From an uncultured Actinomycetes bacterium (GTDB lineage: Bacteria > Actinomycetota > Acidimicrobiia > Acidimicrobiales > RAAP-2), in the NCBI GenBank assembly GCA_903875425.1, contig CAIQWC010000017.1:1-64000 (forward strand): a DNA stretch of 64,000 nt, given 5' to 3'. Below are positions 24,444 through 33,161 of this stretch, one piece after another. The notes beneath the pieces were generated by a model. That model was not told the DNA's origin and ran no database searches. It saw only the letters and a program-made list of their open reading frames with translations. Every line of letters starts with the position of its first letter. The first letter of the stretch is position 1. The position numbers were made by a program, and so were the translations under genes.

Positions 24444-25910
24444 TCAGGCCGCTTCTTGCAACAGTGCCCTAAGAAATTCAGGGTCCGCAAGAATAGGCGA
24501 ATCTTTCAAGAATAATTTCCCGTATCGCTCGAAATACATCAGCTGTTTACCTAGTAAAAAGTAACCCCGATCGAAATCACTCATCAGGCCTCCCGAATCA
24601 GTGGCCATTTTGTGAATCCGCCGCTGCAGACGCATACGCTTGATCACGGATCGAATCGAGTAATCCGAGAACTCCACACCGTGAGCCTTCGCTACCTGAA
24701 CTTGGGTTGCGTTCATCATTTCGGCGAAGCTGACCTCGCCAAAGGGTTTGAGAAGCACTGGCTCGATCATGCCCCTGATGAAGAGAGCAAGCTGCTCGTC
24801 GTCCATACCCATCGCTTCGCCAATGGCGGGACCATAGGTCTTAACCACGTGGGCAGTCACATCGTCCCAAGCCTGCTGTTCGCCAAGAACGGCCGCGAGC
24901 ATACGACAGAGGAACCAATGTGTTTCATCATCAAGCCGTCCAACAATGCCCCAGTCAATAACGCCGATACGTCCGTCTTTCAACAGCAGTAAGTTTCCTG
25001 CGTGAACATCGCCGTGGAAGACGCGATATTTGACCGTCATCATAAAGAAGCCACGGATGAGTTGCTCAATCAGCGGGGCTGGGTCCGCGCCATGGGCTAC
25101 CACCCCTTCGAGGTCATCAACGGCAAAGCCATCAAGGAACTCCATGGTGAGCACGCTACGACTCGAAAATTCCGGGAACGGCTCCGGAACCGCTACGAGG
25201 TCTAAGTTCAATTCAGTGTTGAGATTACGAAACGTCTCCATCGCCCGGGCTTCGTTTCGTAGGTCCATCTCCTCGCCAATTTGAAGACGGAACCCATCGA
25301 GTTGCTGAAAGATGGCACCGGCAATCTGTGCCCCCGTCCAGCGGGCTAGCAACTCAAACATCGGCTCCATCAAATCGAGATCCGTTGCTACGAGGTGCTC
25401 GATACCTGGCCTCAATACCTTGACCGCAACCTCTCGACCATCGAGCAAGGTGGCACGGTGGACAACGGCGATCGACGCACGGCCAATAGGGTTGGGGTCG
25501 AAGTATGCGAACACATCGCTCAGCGAACAACCAAGCTCGTCTTCAATGATCGCAGTTACCTGAGCGAGGGGAACTTCAGGTCCGGTATCAAGGCAGCTTC
25601 GAAATTCATCAGAAATTTCTGGGCCGAATACTCCTGGAGATGAAGCCAAGATCTGGCCGAATTTAATGAACGTTCCGCCTAAGTCTTCAAAGGCGAGGCG
25701 GAGTGGCTTGGCCAAGAGTGCAGGAGGCAAAAGACCATCCTTGGCCTTGCGTGCTTGCTGGATACCGATCTTCGAAAAACGACGCGCGAAAGCAGCGGCA
25801 ATGAATGCGCCGCGAGCGCTGAGGGAACGCTTTGTCGGAGTTGGGAGCTTCCTTGGGTGAGCTCGTGGCGCCTTTGAGGGCAAGGTGCTGGGTATTTCGT
25901 TAGGGGTCAC
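24444..25910 (-). CDS. AarF/UbiB (ABC1/ADCK) family atypical kinase
   Basis: 488 residues. The family-specific K-x-G-Q motif appears as G-G-T-F-I-K-F-G-Q-I near residue 83. The ATP-binding V-A-V-K-V-L-R-P-G follows near 165, then the catalytic loop F-H-G-D-V-H-A-G-N and the D-W-G metal motif (V-I-D-W-G). Members support lipid or quinone metabolism. The start is GTG 25910, and the ribosome site is unclear. The first 40 residues are Pro/Ser/Arg-rich and may not be conserved, so a later start is possible. An 82-bp gap separates it from the ferredoxin gene downstream. Confidence 0.87.
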   Translation of the reverse strand: MTPNEIPSTLPSKAPRAHPRKLPTPTKRSLSARGAFIAAAFARRFSKIGIQQARKAKDGLLPPALLAKPLRLAFEDLGGTFIKFGQILASSPGVFGPEISDEFRSCLDTGPEVPLAQVTAIIEDELGCSLSDVFAYFDPNPIGRASIAVVHRATLLDGREVAVKVLRPGIEHLVATDLDLMEPMFELLARWTGAQIAGAIFQQLDGFRLQIGEEMDLRNEARAMETFRNLNTELNLDLVAVPEPFPEFSSRSVLTMEFLDGFAVDDLEGVVAHGADPAPLIEQLIRGFFMMTVKYRVFHGDVHAGNLLLLKDGRIGVIDWGIVGRLDDETHWFLCRMLAAVLGEQQAWDDVTAHVVKTYGPAIGEAMGMDDEQLALFIRGMIEPVLLKPFGEVSFAEMMNATQVQVAKAHGVEFSDYSIRSVIKRMRLQRRIHKMATDSGGLMSDFDRGYFLLGKQLMYFERYGKLFLKDSPILADPEFLRALLQEAA

Positions 25911-26064
25911 CTCTACAGACTAAGGGTGCTGGGAGTTAGTCCAAACTCTGGCGTAGACCCAAGCACCCTCATATCATCGTGGCCTTGGCCCGAGATGGAA
26001 GCGTCTAAGGATTCAGGTCGCACGACAGAGAGCGATAGGGTTGGCCACACCCTAGGAGGTAGGC

Positions 26065-26988
26065 ATGCAACAACGCTCGATTGGCTCCCTTTCGGTATCC
26101 CTTGTTGGTATCGGTTGCAACAACTTCGGTGGCCGACTCGACCAACATGGCACTGACCTCGTCGTCCACGCTGCTATCGACGAGGGTATGACCTTGTTTG
26201 ATACCGCCGATGTCTACGGCGACACGCAATCAGAAGTATTTCTGGGACGAGCCTTAGGGAGCCGGCGCGATCAGGTCATTGTGGCAACCAAATTCGGTAT
26301 CCCCTATGAACAAGAGCCCGGTGGCGCAAGTGCTTCATTCATACGTCATGCCCTGACTCGGAGCCTCGAGAGACTCGGGACCGATTACGTAGATCTCTAT
26401 CAACTCCACGCCCCCGACCCTGCTACCCCAATTGCGGACACCATGGGCGCCCTCGGTGAGCTCGTGGCCGAAGGACTGGTGCGAGAAATTGGCTGCTCCA
26501 ACTTCACCCCCGCAATGCTTTCCGAAGCAAATGCGGCTGGACCGGTTCCCTTCTCGTCAGTGCAGAACCATTACTCATTACTCTTTCGCGAACCCGAGCA
26601 AGGTCTGATCGAGCTCCTTGAGCACGACGGGATTAGTTTGCTTCCTTACTATCCCCTCGCCAATGGACTACTGACCGGCAAGTACGCGAAGGGCCAAGAC
26701 CTCCCCGAGGGGGCAAGGCTCGCGATCATGCCGGCCGAACGAACTGAACTCTGGCTCACTGACGATTTACTCGATGCGGTAGAGCGCATTCGATCGGTGA
26801 GCCAAGCATGCGGCATCGACATGGTGACGCTGGCGTTTTCGTGGCTCGCCGCTAAGGGCTGTGTCTCTTCCGTCATTGCCGGAGCATCAACACCTGCCCA
26901 GGTCCAGGCCAATGCCCAAGCCATCATCGTTCTGAGCGATGATGTAACCGCAGCGCTGGATGAAGCAGGGGCCTCGCTCCTTAGCTAA
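26065..26988 (+). CDS. Aldo/keto reductase
   Basis: 307 residues from ATG 26065; TAGGAGGTAGGC gives a strong ribosome site. The AKR tetrad is visible: D-T-A-D-V-Y-G near residue 50 (Asp, Tyr), K in V-A-T-K-F-G near 79, and L-H in Y-Q-L-H-A-P-D near 115. An NADPH-binding end (A-G-A-S-T-P-A-Q-V) follows. It reduces a carbonyl in the cytosol; the substrate is unknown. The stop interlocks with that of convergent pntB (CTAA). Confidence 0.9.
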   Translation: MQQRSIGSLSVSLVGIGCNNFGGRLDQHGTDLVVHAAIDEGMTLFDTADVYGDTQSEVFLGRALGSRRDQVIVATKFGIPYEQEPGGASASFIRHALTRSLERLGTDYVDLYQLHAPDPATPIADTMGALGELVAEGLVREIGCSNFTPAMLSEANAAGPVPFSSVQNHYSLLFREPEQGLIELLEHDGISLLPYYPLANGLLTGKYAKGQDLPEGARLAIMPAERTELWLTDDLLDAVERIRSVSQACGIDMVTLAFSWLAAKGCVSSVIAGASTPAQVQANAQAIIVLSDDVTAALDEAGASLLS

Positions 26989-28379
26989 GAAGCGTGTACC
27001 GATGCCACAAGCTTCGTTAGCGATTCCTTGGCATCGCCAAAGAGCAATGTGGTCTTCTCGTTGTAAAGCAACTCATTATCGATACCAGCGAAACCAGGTC
27101 GCATAGAGCGCTTCAGGAAGATCACGGAACCAGCCTCATCAGCATTGATGATGGGCATCCCCGAAATCGGGCTCCCGGGCTCGCGCGCAGCTGGGTTCAC
27201 CGTGTCGTTTGCTCCTACAACGAGAGCGACATCACATTGGCTTAACTGCGGATTCGCTTCATCCATTTCGAGCAACTTTTCGTAGGGCACATTGGCCTCG
27301 GCGAGCAAGACGTTCATATGGCCGGGCATGCGGCCGGCCACCGGGTGGATGGCATAGAAGACCTCGATACCCTTGGCTTCGAGTTCATCGGCGAGTTCCC
27401 GGATCGTGTGCTGTGCCTGGGCGACGGCCAAGCCGTAGCCAGGAATGATTGCGACCTTGGAGGCGTAGGACAGCATGACGCCAATGTCTTCGGCGGAGGC
27501 TGAACGAACAGGGCGCTCGACACCGCTACCGCCACTTGAGGCCACTGCTGATCCAAAGGCACTGAACAAAATATTCGGCAAACTACGTCCCATGGCCTTG
27601 CACATCATGAGGGTCAACAGCAGTCCTGAGGCGCCGACCAAGGTGCCCGCGATGATGAGGACATCGTTGCCCAGCGTGAAGCCTGATGCTGCAACGGCAA
27701 GACCCGTCAGCGCGTTAAGCAGCGATATTAAAACAGGGACGTCGGCGCCCCCGATGGGAAGCACCACGGCGATACCAATAACGAAGCTAACGGCAAGCAA
27801 GATCCATAGCAAGGCAGTCGAAGACGTAATGAGTACGGTGATAATCAGACCGATAGCAGCCAAAGCCAAGAGAGCATTCACAACCTTCTGGCCGGGATAG
27901 GTAATGGGACGGCCCGTGATGAGTTCTTGGAGCTTGACGAAGGCAATGGCGGATCCCGAGAACGAGATGGTGCCGATCAGCACGCCGAGGAGAACTTCAA
28001 GAACAACGTAGGTGGCTTGTTCCTTGGGGTTATGACTGATGAACTCAGTGATCGACACCAAGGCCGCAGCGCCACCACCAACACCGTTGAAAATAGCCAC
28101 GAGCTGCGGCATCGCGGTCATCTTGACAAAGCGTGACGTTGGGATACCAATCACCGAACCAATCACCATCGCGATGACAATGAGCCAAATGTGGTGCAGG
28201 TGCGGCTGAAAGAACGTGGCACCAATGGCGACGGCCATGCCCAGCATGGCCAGAAAGTTTCCATTACGAGCCCGCCTGGGGTTCGAAAGTCCCTTCAGGG
28301 CCAAAATAAAGGTGACCCCAGCAAAGAGGTAGCAGATTTCTAGAATGGTGCCGCGAGCGATAACCGTGGCCAGCATCAC
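26985..28379 (-). CDS. pntB: NAD(P) transhydrogenase subunit beta
   Basis: 464 residues: about eight to nine TM helices (1-265) and a soluble NADP(H)-binding domain. The latter contains P-G-Y-G-L-A-V-A-Q-A-Q, the H-P-V-A-G-R-M-P-G-H-M-N-V-L-L-A-E-A stretch and V-G-A-N-D-T-V-N-P-A-A, all diagnostic for PntB. The enzyme uses the proton gradient to make NADPH from NADH. The start overlaps pntAB by 4 nt (ATGA). It is the third gene of a pntAA-pntAB-pntB operon. Confidence 0.95.
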   Translation of the reverse strand: MMLATVIARGTILEICYLFAGVTFILALKGLSNPRRARNGNFLAMLGMAVAIGATFFQPHLHHIWLIVIAMVIGSVIGIPTSRFVKMTAMPQLVAIFNGVGGGAAALVSITEFISHNPKEQATYVVLEVLLGVLIGTISFSGSAIAFVKLQELITGRPITYPGQKVVNALLALAAIGLIITVLITSSTALLWILLAVSFVIGIAVVLPIGGADVPVLISLLNALTGLAVAASGFTLGNDVLIIAGTLVGASGLLLTLMMCKAMGRSLPNILFSAFGSAVASSGGSGVERPVRSASAEDIGVMLSYASKVAIIPGYGLAVAQAQHTIRELADELEAKGIEVFYAIHPVAGRMPGHMNVLLAEANVPYEKLLEMDEANPQLSQCDVALVVGANDTVNPAAREPGSPISGMPIINADEAGSVIFLKRSMRPGFAGIDNELLYNEKTTLLFGDAKESLTKLVASVHAS

Positions 28380-28690
28380 TTGCCCACCTCCTGCTTCTGG
28401 CGATCGCTTGGCTTGGTCTTAAACATGCCGAGCATTCGGTCCGTCACCGTGAAACCACCAACCACATTGAGGGTCGCGAGAATCATGGCCACGAAACCGA
28501 GGATGGTCTCAGCTGTCGTCGTGGCATTGCCGAGCACAATCATGGATCCCACGATGATGACACCATGGATGGCATTGGAACCTGACATCAATGGGGTGTG
28601 CAGGATAGATGGAACTTTCGAAATCACCTCGATGCCGACAAAGATCGACAAGATGAAGACCGTTAGGTAAACAAGCAGTGGGTTGCCCAT
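28376..28690 (-). CDS. pntAB: NAD(P) transhydrogenase subunit alpha part 2 (membrane)
   Basis: 104 residues with three to four TM helices and the motif P-L-M-S-G-S-N-A-I-H-G, which marks the membrane part of the alpha subunit. In E. coli this is fused to PntA; here it is a separate gene, as in many actinobacteria and alphaproteobacteria. ATG start 28690, 5 bp after the pntAA stop. Confidence 0.93.
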   Translation of the reverse strand: MGNPLLVYLTVFILSIFVGIEVISKVPSILHTPLMSGSNAIHGVIIVGSMIVLGNATTTAETILGFVAMILATLNVVGGFTVTDRMLGMFKTKPSDRQKQEVGK

Positions 28691-28695
28691 GGTGC

Positions 28696-29862
28696 TTAGG
28701 CCTCCTCAGGGGTCTCGGGGACAGTAATGGGTTGATGAGTGACGCCGAGTGTCTCAGCGGCTAGCGCATTTACTGCTTCGCCATCACGCACGATCGTGGT
28801 ACCAATGACAATTTCGTCAGTCCAGTCGGGAGCGACAGCCCCTTCAGCAGTAAAGAGTTCCAGCAGATTCGAAACATTGCGAGAATACAGCGCGCTAGCG
28901 TGCGTCGGCATCAACGAGGGCGGGTTGGTGAGACCCACCACCGTGCAGTGTCCCCGCACGATGGCTTCACCAGCAACGGTAACCTCACAGTTGCCGCCAC
29001 CGTCTGCGGCCATGTCCACGATGACCGAGCCCGGTCCCATCTCATCGACCATCGCAGCAGTGACGAGGATGGGAGCCTTGCGGCCCGGAACCGCTGCGGT
29101 AGTGATGACGACGTCACAGCTTGAAATTTGCTTCGCCAAGGCGGCTTGTTGGGCCGCAAGTTCTTCCGCGGAAAGCTCGCGAGCATAACCACCTGTTCCC
29201 TCAGCGGTCACGCCAAGGTCCAGAAACTTCGCCCCCAAACTCTCTGCTTCTTCTTTTGCTGCACTTCGGACGTCATAGGCCAAGACCTGCGCACCAAGAC
29301 GCTTTGCGGTAGCGATGGCTTGGAGTCCTGCGACACCCACGCCCATAATGAGCACCTTTGCCGGCGGGATCGTGCCAGCAGCGGTCATAAACATAGGGAA
29401 GAACTTGGTTTGCCGTTGTGCAGCTTCTAAGCCTGCGCGATATCCCGACACGAGTGCTTGGGAACTCAAGGCGTCCATGGACTGTGCGCGACTGATTCTT
29501 GGCAAGAGATCAAAACTAACTACCGTTGCGCGTTTGGCGACAAGGGCACGGAGCGTCTCGGCGTTAGCGGCGATTTGGAAGAAGCTGATCAGCAACGTCC
29601 CCTCTCGATACTGAGCGACCTCTTGGGGGCTGGGCGCGTTTACCTTGGCGACAACGTCAGCCTCACCAACCGTCTCAGCAGCGCTAGCACCGATCCGAGC
29701 ACCAACATCTCGGTATGCCTGATCGGTAAAGGTTGCTGCGTCACCGGCACCTGACTCGACGACGACGTCGGCTCCTGACGCTGTCAATTTCTTGACTACT
29801 TCGGGCACGAGGGAAACCCTTGTCTCCCCTAACCGCGACTCTTTGGGAACTGCAATAATCAT
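28696..29862 (-). CDS. pntAA: NAD(P) transhydrogenase subunit alpha part 1 (NAD-binding)
   Basis: 388 residues. M-I-I-A-V-P-K-E-S-R-L-G-E-T-R-V at the start and the Rossmann glycine motif M-G-V-G-V-A-G-L-Q near residue 172, followed by A-Y-D-V-R, identify the NAD(H)-binding part of transhydrogenase. It also resembles alanine dehydrogenase, but the pnt operon context settles the call. First gene of the operon; its promoter lies in the 51 bp shared with the divergent exporter gene. Confidence 0.93.
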   Translation of the reverse strand: MIIAVPKESRLGETRVSLVPEVVKKLTASGADVVVESGAGDAATFTDQAYRDVGARIGASAAETVGEADVVAKVNAPSPQEVAQYREGTLLISFFQIAANAETLRALVAKRATVVSFDLLPRISRAQSMDALSSQALVSGYRAGLEAAQRQTKFFPMFMTAAGTIPPAKVLIMGVGVAGLQAIATAKRLGAQVLAYDVRSAAKEEAESLGAKFLDLGVTAEGTGGYARELSAEELAAQQAALAKQISSCDVVITTAAVPGRKAPILVTAAMVDEMGPGSVIVDMAADGGGNCEVTVAGEAIVRGHCTVVGLTNPPSLMPTHASALYSRNVSNLLELFTAEGAVAPDWTDEIVIGTTIVRDGEAVNALAAETLGVTHQPITVPETPEEA

Positions 29863-29913
29863 CCTTGATTATTAGCAGGTTTTTGACCTCAAGCGATACC
29901 TTTAGGTCCAAAG

Positions 29914-31452
29914 ATGGACCCTGATGGATGGTTCAGAGGCGGCTCCTATGCTTACGGCATGGTCGTACCCGAGCTAACCCCCGAAATCAAGCGACGCGAA
30001 TCAATCATTCTGGCCATTGCGTGTGTCGCCCAATTCATGGTGGTCTTGGATGTTTCGGTCGTTAACGTTGCCCTTCCATCCATCGGCAAAGCACTGCATT
30101 ACTCCCCGACAGGATTGCAATGGGTGGTCAATGCCTATGTGTTGAGCTTTGCCGGCTTCTTGCTACTCGGCGGTCGAGCAGCCGATATTTTTGGCCGACG
30201 ACGCGTTTTTCTCTTCGGCGTAATCTTGTTTTCGGTTACGAGTCTCATCGGTGGTTTCGCCGTAACCGCAAACATGCTCACCGGTGCTCGCGTCGCCCAG
30301 GGTCTGGGAGCAGCCATCGTGTCGCCAGCCACCCTCACGATCATTATCACCACCTTTCGGGGGGCTCGTCTCCCGCGGGCACTTGGTGCGTGGGGTGCAA
30401 TGGGCGGTGCAGGTGGTGCGGTCGGCACCTTGGCTGGCGGCGTCTTGACCTCAGGCTTGTCGTGGCGATGGGTTCTCTTTATCAATGTTCCCATTGGCAT
30501 CTTGTTGACCATCGCAGCCATTGCCTATCTGCCTGAACTCGCGACGCACACCTCGGGAAGAAAGCTTGATGTTCCTGGAGCAGTTCTCGTGACCGCTGGC
30601 TTGTCTACGGTTGTCTACGCCATCGTCAATACCGACGCGCATGCTTGGAGTTCCCCAACCACCCTGATCACCTTGGGGATTGGCCTTGCCCTGCTACTCG
30701 CCTTCGCACTCGTCGAACAGTTTGTGGCGAAGGACCCCCTTGTTTCGCTCTCGTTTTTTAATAACCGCTATGTCAACGGATCGAACCTCGTGATGTTTTT
30801 GATCGGAGGTGCCTTCTTCTCCATGTGGTACTTCCTGACCTTGTACTTACAAGAGGTGCTCCGCATGAGCGCTTTACGTACTGGCTTTGCCTTTGCCCCT
30901 ATGGCTATCGCCATCATCGTTGGTGCTCAACTCACCGGTCGGATTATGGCGAAAATCGGTCCTTGGAAAATTATTTTGATAGGTACGACGATTGCCTCCG
31001 TCGGCTTCTTCTGGCTCAGCGCCTTAAGCGCGACGGGCACGTACTGGGTCGATGTCTTCGGGCCAGCGGTCATCATTGCTTTTTCACTTGGCCTACTCTT
31101 TAGCCCCCTCGCGGCCGTCGCAACCTCCCATGTTGCCCGCGCCCAAGTGGGCCTCGCTTCTGGCGTCTTGAACAGTGCCCGCCAAATTGGTGGATCACTT
31201 GGCTTGGCTGTGCTGGCCACCGTGGCAGTCGATGCTTCCCTCAAGCAACTCGGCGGCGGCTCTTACGCCCATGCGTTGATCTACTCTCCAAGCACCCAAG
31301 CAGCCCGCGCAGCAGTCACCCATGGCTATTCGCTCGCCTTTGTGATCGCCGGTTGCATCTGCGTAGGGGGCGTTGCCTCCACGTTTATCATTCCCCGCCG
31401 TCTCGGTAGCACTCCGACGCCGGCAACAGCCGGAGCTGATGCCGGACACTAA
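29914..31452 (+). CDS. DHA2-family MFS exporter (EmrB/QacA-like, 14 TM)
   Basis: 512 residues, or 497 if ATG 29959 is used. Motifs for the 14-TM class are present: L-D-V-S-V-V-N-V-A-L-P in TM1, W-V-V-N-A-Y-V-L, G-R-A-A-D-I-F-G-R-R-R-V-F after TM2, and G-A-M-G-G-A-G-G-A-V-G motif C in TM5. Proton-driven drug or metabolite efflux is likely. No clear ribosome site is seen for either start. The 3' end overlaps ogt by 14 bp. Confidence 0.88.
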   Translation: MDPDGWFRGGSYAYGMVVPELTPEIKRRESIILAIACVAQFMVVLDVSVVNVALPSIGKALHYSPTGLQWVVNAYVLSFAGFLLLGGRAADIFGRRRVFLFGVILFSVTSLIGGFAVTANMLTGARVAQGLGAAIVSPATLTIIITTFRGARLPRALGAWGAMGGAGGAVGTLAGGVLTSGLSWRWVLFINVPIGILLTIAAIAYLPELATHTSGRKLDVPGAVLVTAGLSTVVYAIVNTDAHAWSSPTTLITLGIGLALLLAFALVEQFVAKDPLVSLSFFNNRYVNGSNLVMFLIGGAFFSMWYFLTLYLQEVLRMSALRTGFAFAPMAIAIIVGAQLTGRIMAKIGPWKIILIGTTIASVGFFWLSALSATGTYWVDVFGPAVIIAFSLGLLFSPLAAVATSHVARAQVGLASGVLNSARQIGGSLGLAVLATVAVDASLKQLGGGSYAHALIYSPSTQAARAAVTHGYSLAFVIAGCICVGGVASTFIIPRRLGSTPTPATAGADAGH

Positions 31453-31939
31453 TCCCCTGGCCAGCGCTACGGTCGCCACCCCTTGGGGGTCCATGGTGGT
31501 GGTCGGTGATACGGCTGGCATCAGCCACATTCGCTTCCCCCATGAGTCAGAGCGACACGTAGTTGGAGTTACCAACGAGGTGGTACTCGAAGCCGCTACG
31601 CAGTTACGTGCCTACTTTGCCGGGACGAGAAGCAGCTTCACACTCCCACTGAAGCCTGAGGGAACTGAGTTTCAAATAGCGGTATGGACTGCTACCCAAG
31701 CAATTCCCTTCGGCGAGACCATGACCTACGGCGACCTTGCAAGCGCGATAGGGAGACCCAATGCATGTCGCGCAGTCGGTCAAGCCTTGGGGCGTAACCC
31801 CATTCCCATCGTCATTCCCTGTCACCGCGTGCTCAGTCGACACGGCGAAGGTGGATTTAGCGGGGGTCTCGCAATGAAACGAGCGCTGCTCGCCCTTGAA
31901 TCAATGGGCCAAGACGTAACGCGCTGCTCGCTCACCTGA
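31439..31939 (+). CDS. ogt: Methylated-DNA--protein-cysteine methyltransferase
   Basis: 166 residues from ATG 31439; the frame is open further upstream inside the exporter gene, but residues before this Met look unrelated. The active site is I-P-C-H-R-V near residue 123, with G-E-T-M-T-Y-G-D-L-A before it (the winged helix and Asn/Arg hinge R-A-V-G-Q-A-L-G-R-N-P). It repairs O6-alkylguanine by irreversible transfer to its Cys. The 3' end overlaps the convergent flavoprotein by 39 bp. Confidence 0.92.
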   Translation: MPDTNPLASATVATPWGSMVVVGDTAGISHIRFPHESERHVVGVTNEVVLEAATQLRAYFAGTRSSFTLPLKPEGTEFQIAVWTATQAIPFGETMTYGDLASAIGRPNACRAVGQALGRNPIPIVIPCHRVLSRHGEGGFSGGLAMKRALLALESMGQDVTRCSLT

Positions 31940-33109
31940 CGCCATGGCGCCTTGGAGCGAGGGCGTCGCAACAACATCTCCTGCCACAATGATGCCGTTG
32001 TGGTTAATAGGGGGTGTCATTGAGGTACCTGGCAACATGACCGGTAGCGCATCGGTGATTTCAGAGACTGCGATAAGGCGCAGTGCGGCGGGATCGAGCC
32101 GGTGAAGCCGAGCGCAGCTCCGCGCCGCTTCCTCATCGCTGGGTTTCCGCGGACCATTCGCTGACGTTGCGAAGAGATGCTGACCGACCGGGGCGTAGGC
32201 CGATGCTGACGCCGTGAGTTCGAGAGAGTTGGTGAACCCGGACTTCGTAGCGTCCACGACGAGTCGAGATCCTTCGTGGGAGCGTTCTTCGCAAGCATGC
32301 CACCACGTCGTGACCGACCGTTGCGATTTGGGGACGAAACCAAGATCCTCACCAGCCCCCGCTGAAACCGCAAGTACGACACGATCACCACGAAATGCAC
32401 CGTGCGTACTTTCGACCGTCGTAGCGCTGATCTTGGTAACACGACAATTCATAAGCATGGTCGTGTCGGTCAATCGCTTCGCCATCTGGGCCGGAATAGC
32501 TGCCATACCCTGCATAGGCACGGCGGGTCGTCCTCGAAGAAACGCGCGAATGATTAGTGCCACCGTCTTAGCGTCAGTCTCAAGGTCGGCTTCGAGCAAA
32601 ACTCCAGCCATGAAGGGAGCAATCAACTCTCGTAGGGTCGGCTCATCCACGCCGCACGCGCTGAGCCACTGAGCCGCTGATTCAGAGGCCGAGATATTCC
32701 AGCTTCGAGGATTACCAAGTCCTAATCGGGCTGCGAGCATGCCAAATCTGAGTCGGCCGGTCCTTGTTCCAGGGCCGGCTACCAAGGAGCGAAGGCCGCT
32801 AAGCGGAGCGCGCAGTGGATCTCCAAGACGAGTGCGACTCGCTTCTGATGCCACGACGACTTCTGGAGAGAAGCGTGCGAGATGAAGAGCAGCAAGATCC
32901 AGTGCCCGCCCAACTTGCGGGTAAGCCGGATTGATCACCTGAAATCCCCGGTCGATGGTAAAGCCATCGACGACGTCACTTGCCACGCGTCCGCCAATTC
33001 GATCTGATGCTTCTAGCAGCGTGACCCTGATGCCGGCGGCGTTGAGGACTTGCGCGCACCGTAATCCCGCGACACCAGCACCAACAATGAGTACGTGACC
33101 TTCAAGCAC
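31901..33109 (-). CDS. FAD-dependent oxidoreductase, amine oxidase/protoporphyrinogen oxidase-like
   Basis: 402 residues from GTG 33109. The FAD site V-L-I-V-G-A-G-V-A-G-L is at residue 5, followed by L-L-E-A-S-D-R-I-G-G-R-V, the signature of the flavin amine oxidase/phytoene desaturase superfamily. The C-terminal G-I-I-V-A-G-D-V-V-A-T-P-S-L-Q-G-A-M-A-S-G fits FAD contact. The substrate is unknown. It may be carotenoid- or sterol-like, but nothing around it confirms this. Confidence 0.8.
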   Translation of the reverse strand: MLEGHVLIVGAGVAGLRCAQVLNAAGIRVTLLEASDRIGGRVASDVVDGFTIDRGFQVINPAYPQVGRALDLAALHLARFSPEVVVASEASRTRLGDPLRAPLSGLRSLVAGPGTRTGRLRFGMLAARLGLGNPRSWNISASESAAQWLSACGVDEPTLRELIAPFMAGVLLEADLETDAKTVALIIRAFLRGRPAVPMQGMAAIPAQMAKRLTDTTMLMNCRVTKISATTVESTHGAFRGDRVVLAVSAGAGEDLGFVPKSQRSVTTWWHACEERSHEGSRLVVDATKSGFTNSLELTASASAYAPVGQHLFATSANGPRKPSDEEAARSCARLHRLDPAALRLIAVSEITDALPVMLPGTSMTPPINHNGIIVAGDVVATPSLQGAMASGERAARYVLAH

Positions 33110-33127
33110 GACCCCAACTTAAAGCAC

Positions 33128-33159
33128 GGGTGGCTCTGTGATGCCTTCGTTAGCCACCC
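33128..33159 (-). terminator. Possible terminator hairpin after the histidine kinase
   Basis: GGGTGGCT (33128-33135) pairs with AGCCACCC (33152-33159), an 8-bp perfect stem with a 16-nt loop, immediately after the histidine kinase stop in its direction of transcription. The U-tail is poor (GCTTTAAG), so efficiency is uncertain. Confidence 0.4.
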
Positions 33160-33161
33160 AA

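Noticed and set aside
25926-25967. GGGTGCT/AGCACCC inverted repeat between ubiB and the aldo-keto reductase
   Set aside because: It lies upstream of both divergent genes, has a loop of about 28 nt and no U-tail, so neither a terminator nor an operator is supported.
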